Shown: piece by piece, positions 7,498 through 12,704 of the stretch
Layout: each line of letters opens with the position of its first letter
Numbering within the stretch: the stretch's first letter is position 1
Source of the DNA: Bryobacterales bacterium
GTDB lineage: Bacteria > Acidobacteriota > Terriglobia > Bryobacterales > Bryobacteraceae
DNA: 12,704 nt
Assembly (NCBI GenBank): GCA_003164075.1
Contig: PLRZ01000418.1
Location: 1-12,704 of the forward strand
Reading direction: 5' to 3'
Made by a program: the position numbers and the translations under genes
The notes under the pieces: model-generated
Told to the model about the DNA's origin: nothing
Databases searched by the model: none
What the model saw: the letters and a program-made list of their open reading frames with translations, nothing else

Positions 7498-9923
7498 TAT
7501 TTCACCAGAGTAGAGGCTGAGTTCGCCAGGAACGTCACCTTCCGATTGCGGTTGTCGAGCGTTCCGTCCGTGGACGCATCCGCGGATACCAGCCGATTGC
7601 CGGCGTACGTGTATTTGATGTGCGAGGCCTTGCCTTGGCCCTGGATGTCTTCCCCAACCAGCAGTCCATCCTGATATTGCATGGTGCGCTCGTAGTTCTT
7701 AGTCTTCCCCGCGAAGCCGCGGATGGCGGTCAACTGCAAGCCGGCCCATTCGAAATCGAGAGCCTGCTGGCCGGGCGCGCCGGTGATGCCGCTCAGTTCC
7801 TGCGCGTGGATCGCACGTCCCTGGTCGTCGTAAGTCAGGCGGAAGTAGTAGAGCTTCTCCCAGACGAACGGGTTGAAAAAGCGATTGCCCGCGACGGCCA
7901 GCGCGATGTTCTTTCCGGTGAGGCGCTGGATGGCCAGCGGGTCCACCAGCGGGTTGTTGGGCAGCAGCACGGGGGCGCGCTTGTAGGCCTCATCGGGGTC
8001 GGTGGAGCTGGGCGGGCCAGCTTCGTCGGAATCGGCGGCCCACACCACCTGCGGTACACGCTCTTCGTATGCGAAGCGGATTTTCACCTCGCCGGTGGCG
8101 CGTTCTTCTTTTTCAAAAGTGGGCGTCACCGACTGCAACCGTTCGCCGGCCCAATCGAACGTCAGGTGAAACTTGCCGGATGCATCGATGCGGTCGATGC
8201 GGGGCCCAAATGCCAGGCTGAGCGGGGAATAGAACACCGCCTTGGGCAGTTTGTCGCCGGAGAGCCAGTTGACGGCGCCTTGCCCATCGCCCGCCAGGGG
8301 CGCCGCGATATTGGGCAGCAGGCGGCGGACCTGCGCGCGCTGCTCGGCGTTCGCGTCGAGGGTGTTGGAGACATCCAGGTAGCGCGCCAGAGAATCGCGA
8401 CCCTGCTTGGGATCGCGCTTGGCCAGCGCGGACAGGCCGGCATAGTACAGCATGTCGGCATCGTTGGCGTCCATCCGCAAACCTTGAGCCGACAGTTGGC
8501 GGACCGCGTTGAAGTTTCCCTCCGACCAGGCTGCCTGCACCTTGCCCTTCAAACTCTTGAGCGAGTTGGTGAGATTGAACAGCAGTTGATTGCGCAGCTT
8601 GTCGGCCTGCGCGCGTTCTTCGTCGACGGCATGCAGGTCGTAGGCGTCGAGTGCCGCGAAGGCTTCGTTGATGCGATCCTGCGCGCCCAGAATGTCGGCC
8701 TTGGTGTACCACACCTTCAAGGTGGAGTTGCTGACGGCGCCGGCCGGTTGGGAGGCATGTAATACGGCTTCGGCGTCCTCGACATTTTTCAGCGCGTCGT
8801 CCAGTTTCCTGGCCAGCTTATTCTGCTCGGCGAAGTACAGGTCGCGTTCCACGGCGCTTTGCGGACCGGCGCCCAGTTTGCTGCGCACGGCCTGCAGGTC
8901 CATGGCGTTGCGCCGCGAATATTCGGTCCAGGCTTGCATGCCCTGCTCGCGGATAGCGGTGTCGGAGGGTTTGCGCAAGCTGGCCAGGCGAAACTCGCGA
9001 TAGGCCGCGCCGTAATCGCCCTCGCTCTGGAGCGTGGCGCCGGCTTTGGCGTGGAGTTGCAGGCTGCCTTGCAGAGCTTGCGTATGGTCGTTCCCCATTT
9101 CCGGAAAGGATTGCCGATAGGGTTCCAGGTCGCGGTCGCCCAGGAGGAACGCATCCCATCGGGCGGCCGCCGCAAATGCTTTCTGGACGGCGATCTTGCG
9201 GTCGAGCCATGCCTTGCGGTTGGTGAGGAGCTTGCGCAGGGTTTCCTGTCCGGGGGAAGCGGGGTAGACGGCCTGAGAGAGCGAGGAAAATTGCAGTCCC
9301 TGTTCGAGGACGTCGACGCCGCCGGTGCCGTTCTCGAAAGCATCGTAGCGGGTGCGCATGGCGTCTTCGACGAACTTTTCCATGGGAGCGATGGCGGGGT
9401 CGGCGGCGTAGGCCTTGACGGTGGCGGACATCAACTCCACCTGGGTGGGAAAACTCCTGCCCTTACCGCCGATCAACGGCAGCGCCTGGGAGTCCATGCA
9501 CAGAGCGGTGAGATCGCCGATGCCGCCGGGGAGAAACGCGACGAAATTGGAGATGGAGATTTCGGTACCGGTCTTGTCGTTGGCCGCCTGTTTGTAGGCG
9601 ATCCGCGCGGTCTTCCAGATTCCCGCGGGGTCGGACGGACCGTTCTTGGGAAGGCCTTCGGGAAGCAAATACTCGGGCTTGCCGGACTGGTACTCCAGCA
9701 GGATTCCGGAATCGCTGTCTTTGAGCAGAATCCCGGCCAGGTGGGCCGAAGGCAGCTTGGAAACAGGGCCGCCGATAGTGGGTTGGCCACCTAAACTGAG
9801 GACTTTGTCCTTGCCGTTGACCGTGATGGCGGTGGCATCGGCGAACTTAAGACCTTCCCCGGACCTGACCACCAGGATGCCTGCCTGCGCCGTGACACCC
9901 AAACACAGGCACGCCAAGGCCAT
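7497..9923 (-). CDS. Large exported TPR protein, first gene of caspase operon (start uncertain)
   Basis: From the ATG at 9923 the product has 808 residues. The frame stays open to 10157, but that stretch looks non-coding. The N-terminus MALACLCLGVTAQA is a signal-peptide core without the usual basic start. The frame just upstream encodes TRTRLIK, and GGGAGG (9958-9953) sits 5 nt before an in-frame ACG at 9947, so translation may begin there (816 residues). Helical TPR-like repeats lie at about 282-325 (LQSEGDYGAAYREFRLASL) and 457-520 (WSEGNFNAVRQLSAQGLRMD). The C-terminal 200 residues are beta-rich with YD-repeat-like phrases (DWAGERLQSVT, YDDQGRAIHAQE, YTYAGNRLVSADAS). It is probably an envelope scaffold acting with the caspase that follows, whose ATG overlaps this stop by one base. 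No enzyme motif was seen and the family is unknown to me. Confidence 0.83.
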   Translation of the reverse strand: MALACLCLGVTAQAGILVVRSGEGLKFADATAITVNGKDKVLSLGGQPTIGGPVSKLPSAHLAGILLKDSDSGILLEYQSGKPEYLLPEGLPKNGPSDPAGIWKTARIAYKQAANDKTGTEISISNFVAFLPGGIGDLTALCMDSQALPLIGGKGRSFPTQVELMSATVKAYAADPAIAPMEKFVEDAMRTRYDAFENGTGGVDVLEQGLQFSSLSQAVYPASPGQETLRKLLTNRKAWLDRKIAVQKAFAAAARWDAFLLGDRDLEPYRQSFPEMGNDHTQALQGSLQLHAKAGATLQSEGDYGAAYREFRLASLRKPSDTAIREQGMQAWTEYSRRNAMDLQAVRSKLGAGPQSAVERDLYFAEQNKLARKLDDALKNVEDAEAVLHASQPAGAVSNSTLKVWYTKADILGAQDRINEAFAALDAYDLHAVDEERAQADKLRNQLLFNLTNSLKSLKGKVQAAWSEGNFNAVRQLSAQGLRMDANDADMLYYAGLSALAKRDPKQGRDSLARYLDVSNTLDANAEQRAQVRRLLPNIAAPLAGDGQGAVNWLSGDKLPKAVFYSPLSLAFGPRIDRIDASGKFHLTFDWAGERLQSVTPTFEKEERATGEVKIRFAYEERVPQVVWAADSDEAGPPSSTDPDEAYKRAPVLLPNNPLVDPLAIQRLTGKNIALAVAGNRFFNPFVWEKLYYFRLTYDDQGRAIHAQELSGITGAPGQQALDFEWAGLQLTAIRGFAGKTKNYERTMQYQDGLLVGEDIQGQGKASHIKYTYAGNRLVSADASTDGTLDNRNRKVTFLANSASTLVK

Positions 9924-9950
9924 CTTTATAAGGCGCGTCCGAGTCGTATG

Positions 9951-9958
9951 CTCCTCCC
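9951..9958 (-). promoter_or_regulatory. Strong ribosome binding site placed for an ACG, not the ATG
   Basis: GGGAGGAG on the minus strand is the best Shine-Dalgarno in the region. It ends 27 nt before the ATG at 9923, which is too far, but the GGGAGG part lies 5 nt before the in-frame ACG (9947-9945). No ATG, GTG or TTG lies between. Confidence 0.5.
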
Positions 9959-10017
9959 GAGACCTTTGAATCGCGGAGACACGGCGACACCAGGCTCCAC
10001 TTGCAAAATATAGTCCG

Positions 10018-10046
10018 AGTGTATCCGCTTGGAGCGGCTTTGGCAA
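10018..10046 (-). promoter_or_regulatory. Predicted sigma70-type promoter of the TPR-caspase operon
   Basis: On the minus strand TTGCCA (10046-10041), a 17-bp spacer and TACACT (10023-10018) form a good match. The -35 box and spacer length are identical to those of the kinase promoter (3519-3547). The expected start near 10011 leaves a leader of about 60-90 nt. Confidence 0.5.
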
Positions 10047-10141
10047 GGCCGGATGGAAGGGCCGTGGCGCTAAGGCGGGTGTTCGTGCCCCGGCCAGGAA
10101 TGGCTGTCCCAAGCCGGGGACGATCCCGAGTGCCCAACAGT

Positions 10142-10153
10142 TTGCAGTTAGCT
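10142..10153. repeat. 12-bp direct repeat, copy 1
   Basis: TTGCAGTTAGCT also occurs at 10401-10412. Both copies are preceded by AACAG within one or two bases, so the similarity extends to about 17 bp. The two copies bracket the 247 bp that contain the palindromic repeat and the twin hairpin. Confidence 0.5.
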
Positions 10154-10236
10154 CCACTACTCTTCACTTTGCATTAACGAACTGGGATTTCTGAGCTGTG
10201 GGGCAGACTTAGAGAGAATTGCGGAATTCGGTATTG

Positions 10237-10319
10237 AACCCGCTCCCTCACGGTCGCGGCTCGGTAAGTGGTCGCCTTTCAATGTGACCTTTCTGAGCCG
10301 CGCGCGCAAGCAAGCGGTT
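10237..10319. repeat. Palindromic intergenic repeat, half-types B and A
   Basis: CGCGGCTC (10255-10262) pairs perfectly with GAGCCGCG (10295-10302), and the stem continues imperfectly outward. The left 22 bases (10241-10262) match 12046-12067 at 20 of 22. The right 24 bases (10295-10318), reversed, match 4401-4424 at 22 of 24. It is therefore a different combination of the same half-elements. Confidence 0.7.
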
Positions 10320-10336
10320 TCTTCGAATTTGCGGCG

Positions 10337-10370
10337 GGCGGACTGAAGTCCGCCGCAGGCTGAAGCCTGC
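10337..10370. repeat. REP-like twin hairpin
   Basis: Two perfect palindromes stand back to back with no gap: GGCGGACT-GA-AGTCCGCC (10337-10354) and GCAGGCT-GA-AGCCTGC (10355-10370), both with a GA loop centre. It lies 75 bp downstream of the sheath-like gene's stop, so it could stabilise that mRNA 3' end or help terminate it. There is no U-tract. Confidence 0.65.
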
Positions 10371-10400
10371 CCCACCGGGATGTCAGTTCAGTGAACAGCA

Positions 10401-10412
10401 TTGCAGTTAGCT
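10401..10412. repeat. 12-bp direct repeat, copy 2
   Basis: Second copy of TTGCAGTTAGCT, 259 bp from the first (10142-10153). Confidence 0.5.
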
Positions 10413-10444
10413 ACAAGGCAGGCAGTACTGTATCCAAAGATTCT

Positions 10445-11773
10445 CTATTGCAGACCTGCCAGCGGCGCCAGCGGCTGGGCAATCGATTGAAAGCGGACGA
10501 CCATGGCCGCCGGTTCGTATTTCAAGGAAGCTAGCGGCATGAAACCGGCCTCCAGCAGGCTCAAGGCATCCTTTTCCGTCATGAAGATCTCGGCGCACGG
10601 TTTGGCCACGGGTTCTCCGTCTTCCCGATAGACATGCATCGGAAGACCGTCGATACGGCGTTCCAGCCGGCTCATTCCCCAACCCTGTTCGAGAAACGAC
10701 TTGCCGAGAAGGTAGGCGCAAAAGAAAGCGGGGTTGCCCCATAAGTAAGAGCCATGTTCGCTCTGTGGCATCTCTTCGAACGGGAAGCTGTCAATGGAGT
10801 CGGTGGCCTTGCCGTAGGGCAGGCGCAGCAGAAAACGGGGCAGCGCCAAGCCGAGCCAGCAGGCTTCCGGGGAATGCCGCAGTTCCTCCCAGGCCGGCTC
10901 CGTCCCCTCGTGGGGAAGTTGCGCTTCGGCTAGAAAAGGCGCGCCCAGCGAGCTGGCCAGAGCCGCCAGCCGCCGAAGCACCTGGGCGTCCAATTCGGTT
11001 TGGGCGAAGGTGTAATTGCCCGCGATCAGAGCCCACGGGCCTCTCCGGCGGAGTTCCTTCCCTACCGCGCCCATTTCCGAAACCAGCTCCGGCAACGTGA
11101 TGTCCAGCACATAGAGCTGCAGATTCGTGTCCGTCTCCAGGCCGCAAATCAGCATGAAGAGGGCCCGCCAGGCCGCTTCAATCGCCTGCATGCGCGGGTG
11201 GTGCAGGATGCCCTGTAACAGTTCGGTGGCGAGCGCTTCACGTTTGGCGGCCAGTTGCTGCCGGGCGGGATCGGGACGCGGCTCCAGGTGACCCTTGGTG
11301 ACTCGCTGAATGAACGACGACAAGTCCTCGGCGTCCCGCAAGGAGACGGGGGCTTCGGGCTCGGGATCCAAATCGTCCACCATCTGGTCCAGCAGCGAAC
11401 CGCCGGCAGGCGCGCGGGCCGGGGTGGCGGCCGTGGGCGGCGCGGGCGGTGCGAGGCGCCGGTCAAGGTCCTGAAAGACGGGCGCGGACTGGTAGATGCG
11501 GTCCGGGTGGAAGTCCTCAAGCTCGCGGAACGACAGGTTGAGGCCGGGGAGGTTCAGGCTGACGTTCATGGCCGCCAGGACATCGTCGAAATTATCGCGG
11601 TCGAGACGTTGTGGCGTGAATGGTCCGGGCGGGTTGTCGCGCCAGGATCGCCCGCTGAAATCGCCCGCCAGGAGAATGCGAAAGGGCCGATCGGGGTCGA
11701 GTTCCACGGCCTCGGCCTCGTCTTGTTCTCCCAGGTGAACCTCGCTGAAACTGGAACCGGCAACTCGCGGCAT
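10445..11773 (-). CDS. TssB-TssC fusion-like T6SS sheath paralogue, C-terminally short
   Basis: This 442-residue protein has no signal peptide. Residues 30-107 are TssB-like: LLAGDFSG, DRDNFDDVLAAM and LSFRELEDFHP align with GVFGDFTG, NPDNFDSVLAAM and LKFRSMDDFEP of the neighbouring tssB. A Pro/Ala/Asp-rich linker follows (108-180). Residues 181-437 are TssC-like: LLQGILHHPRMQAIEAAWRAL (184-204), ALPRFLLRLPYG (310-321), LWGNPAFF (344-351) and the EAGFMPLASLKY segment (408-419). Normal TssC runs about 490 residues and continues after this point with a YLFAVSRFAHYLK-type region, which is absent here. TssB and TssC form the contractile sheath of the T6SS, and this fused, shortened form may be a specialised sheath-end or baseplate part rather than a bulk subunit. 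The ATG is supported by GGAGGA (11779-11784), 5 nt upstream. It diverges from tssB across 590 bp. Confidence 0.87.
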   Translation of the reverse strand: MPRVAGSSFSEVHLGEQDEAEAVELDPDRPFRILLAGDFSGRSWRDNPPGPFTPQRLDRDNFDDVLAAMNVSLNLPGLNLSFRELEDFHPDRIYQSAPVFQDLDRRLAPPAPPTAATPARAPAGGSLLDQMVDDLDPEPEAPVSLRDAEDLSSFIQRVTKGHLEPRPDPARQQLAAKREALATELLQGILHHPRMQAIEAAWRALFMLICGLETDTNLQLYVLDITLPELVSEMGAVGKELRRRGPWALIAGNYTFAQTELDAQVLRRLAALASSLGAPFLAEAQLPHEGTEPAWEELRHSPEACWLGLALPRFLLRLPYGKATDSIDSFPFEEMPQSEHGSYLWGNPAFFCAYLLGKSFLEQGWGMSRLERRIDGLPMHVYREDGEPVAKPCAEIFMTEKDALSLLEAGFMPLASLKYEPAAMVVRFQSIAQPLAPLAGLQ

Positions 11774-11858
11774 GACTTTCCTCCGTATTGTTTGAAGCGC
11801 TTTCTATGGAATCACGTCCTCCGGAAAATGGCAAGGGCCGGGCGGATGGGGTGGGTAT

Positions 11859-11977
11859 TTAACTGGCTAATCATGGCAACGCGCGGCGCGTATCTCAAAT
11901 GGATCGAACAGGTAACCGCGCGTCACAAGCGGCGTTTTTTCAGTGCGATAGCGCCGACGTCACGATTAGCCGGTTAA
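11859..11977. repeat. 119-bp segment with 14-bp inverted ends (MITE-like?)
   Basis: TTAACTGGCTAATC (11859-11872) and GATTAGCCGGTTAA (11964-11977) are inverted copies with one mismatch. There is no coding frame of note inside and no clear flanking target duplication. It could be a miniature transposon remnant or a regulatory inverted site. Confidence 0.4.
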
Positions 11978-12033
11978 CGGACAAAACAGTTTCGGGATTT
12001 TGGCTAAGGGTCTGTGTGGAAATAACCTATTCA

Positions 12034-12126
12034 ATCGCCACCTAACGCTCCCTTACGGTCGCGACTCTGATGCGCGTTCAGAGCCGGGCCCAGGGGGCAC
12101 CCCGTAAGGGAGCGTTAGGTGGCGAT
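12034..12126. repeat. 25-bp perfect inverted repeat, half-types B and C
   Basis: The arms 12034-12058 and 12102-12126 are perfect reverse complements over 25 bp, separated by 43 bp. The left half matches 10241-10262 (20 of 22, over 12046-12067) and the right half matches 4441-4475 (33 of 35, over 12080-12114). It is the most intact of three related palindromic elements in the window and lies 238 bp upstream of tssB. Confidence 0.8.
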
Positions 12127-12134
12127 GATTCCAC

Positions 12135-12158
12135 GGCCCAGAGGGCGCCCCGCGAGGG
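12135..12158. repeat. Degenerate copy of repeat half-type C
   Basis: GGCCCAGAGGGCGCCCCG followed by CGAGGG resembles the core of 4449-4471 and 12088-12110. It sits right beside the intact element and looks like a decayed tandem copy. Confidence 0.45.
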
Positions 12159-12256
12159 CTTCCCGAAAGCGCTTACGCACCCAGGCGGATGCCGACATCC
12201 GTTCGTGGGAATTCTCACAGGATGGAGGCGACTAGTACGCAAAGTCGAAACAAGAG

Positions 12257-12285
12257 TTGTCTCACCTAATCAAAAGTGATATCTT
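12257..12285 (+). promoter_or_regulatory. Predicted sigma70-type promoter of tssB
   Basis: TTGTCT (12257-12262), a 17-bp spacer and TATCTT (12280-12285). The start near 12292 would leave a leader of about 70 nt containing a short stem, CCGCC (12309-12313) with GGCGG (12322-12326). Other promoters further upstream are not excluded. Confidence 0.4.
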
Positions 12286-12363
12286 GATGCCCTGGGACAG
12301 ATTGGTCTCCGCCGGACACTTGGCGGGCGGGGGACCTTTAACCGGATCTCTGAGGATTTTGAC

Positions 12364-12704
12364 ATGGCGGAAAGTCTACAACATAAACTGGACCGAGTTC
12401 GTTCGCCTCGCGTCCACATTACCTACGATGTGGAAACGGGCGGTGCAATCGAGAAGAAGGAACTGCCTTTCGTGATGGGAGTGTTTGGCGATTTCACCGG
12501 CCAACCGGAGGAACCGCTGCCTCGCTTGAAGGATCGGAAGTTCGTGGAAGTCAACCCGGATAACTTTGATTCGGTTTTGGCCGCGATGAAGCCGCACCTG
12601 GCCTTCTCGGTCGAAAACAAAATCAGCGACGATCCCGAGGCTGGCCAATTGCGGGTCAATCTAAAGTTCCGAAGTATGGACGATTTTGAGCCGACCCAGG
12701 TAGC
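12364..12704 (+). CDS. tssB: T6SS contractile sheath small subunit TssB (VipA/ImpB), 3' end off window
   Basis: The frame is open from the ATG at 12364 to the edge: 113 whole codons of a protein that is usually about 165-180 residues. GAGGA (12352-12356) lies 7 nt before the ATG. Conserved TssB features are all present: a short helical start (SLQHKLDRVRSPRVHITYDVE), KKELPFVMGVFGDFTG (31-46), LKDRKFVEVNPDNFDSVLAAM (55-75) and LRVNLKFRSMDDFEP (96-110). TssB pairs with TssC to build the cytoplasmic contractile sheath that drives the Hcp tube and spike through the envelope and is recycled by ClpV. In most T6SS loci tssC follows immediately, so more of the cluster is expected to the right. The identity is firm, and only the C-terminus is unseen. 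Confidence 0.95.
   Translation, partial: MAESLQHKLDRVRSPRVHITYDVETGGAIEKKELPFVMGVFGDFTGQPEEPLPRLKDRKFVEVNPDNFDSVLAAMKPHLAFSVENKISDDPEAGQLRVNLKFRSMDDFEPTQV

Larger units (their letters stand above)
9924..10444. other. Intergenic region with promoter and repeats, no convincing gene
   Basis: Between the sheath-like gene and the TPR gene, both on the minus strand. It holds the operon promoter (10018-10046), a palindromic repeat (10237-10319), a twin hairpin (10337-10370) and two copies of a 12-bp direct repeat (10142-10153, 10401-10412). Open frames here (such as the 10157 extension) show no domain, signal peptide or ribosome site and are taken as chance. Confidence 0.6.
11774..12363. other. Divergent intergenic region between sheath genes
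   Basis: 590 bp with no convincing gene. It contains a 119-bp segment with inverted ends (11859-11977), a 25-bp perfect inverted repeat (12034-12126), a degenerate repeat copy (12135-12158), a CGGATG-ccga-CATCCG hairpin (12186-12201), the tssB promoter (12257-12285) and a leader stem CCGCC/GGCGG (12309-12326). I found no strong promoter for the minus-strand gene. Composition is locally richer in A+T than the genes. Confidence 0.6.

Noticed and set aside
7620..8762. 380-codon plus-strand open frame opposite the large TPR gene
   Set aside because: Antisense shadow of a better-supported gene, with low-complexity translation and no motif.
9924..10157. 78-residue N-terminal extension of the large TPR protein
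   Set aside because: It would cover the promoter and bury the signal peptide inside the protein. Only the last eight codons (from the ACG at 9947) look coding.
11934..11942. T-tract after a GC-rich stretch as an intrinsic terminator
   Set aside because: Only a 4-bp stem can form before the T run, and no plus-strand gene ends there.
12034..12158. CRISPR-like array near tssB
   Set aside because: The repeats are inverted or degenerate single copies with no regular spacers and no cas gene.
12070..12279. 69-codon plus-strand frame before tssB
   Set aside because: It starts inside the palindromic repeat, has no ribosome site, and overlaps the likely tssB promoter.

Overview
The window is GC-rich, gene-dense bacterial DNA with nine protein-coding genes and no recognisable tRNA, rRNA, CRISPR array or transposase. 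The mix of genes (secreted caspase-like protein, DUF4384 protein, receptor-like Ser/Thr kinase with a formylglycine-enzyme-like ectodomain, Asp-box propeller, type VI secretion sheath genes), the Gram-negative style signal peptides and the palindromic intergenic repeats suggest a soil-type Acidobacteriota, perhaps of the Solibacter/Bryobacter group. That assignment is inference from gene content and has not been tested by a search.

Left block (minus strand, about 3482 down to 1): a membrane Ser/Thr kinase with an FGE-like sensor domain, then a secreted Asp-box beta-propeller protein 51 bp downstream, then a secreted helical (probably alpha/alpha-toroid) protein that overlaps the propeller gene by 4 bp and runs off the left edge. 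A secreted DUF4384 protein (3564-4364, plus strand) diverges from the kinase across an 81-bp region with good promoter matches.

Middle block (minus strand, 9923 down to 4607): an operon of three exported proteins, namely a large TPR protein, a caspase-family protein with an intact His-Cys pair plus TPRs and a PEGA-like tail, and a smaller TPR protein. Their junctions are a TAATG 1-bp overlap and an ATGA 4-bp overlap. A TTGCCA-N17-TACACT promoter lies upstream. The first gene has an odd start: the best ribosome binding site and signal peptide point to an ACG codon rather than ATG.

Right block: a type VI secretion (T6SS) locus begins here. tssB (plus strand from 12364) runs off the right edge. 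Diverging from it is an unusual 442-residue protein that joins a TssB-like part to a TssC-like part and lacks the usual TssC C-terminus.

Three intergenic gaps (4365-4606, 9924-10444, 11774-12363) carry related palindromic repeats built from interchangeable half-elements, plus GC-rich hairpins. A speculative reading is that the kinase senses an extracytoplasmic signal, that the caspase/DUF4384/TPR proteins form an envelope-located proteolytic module, and that the sheath genes belong to a contractile injection machine. Physical proximity is the only evidence linking the three blocks.
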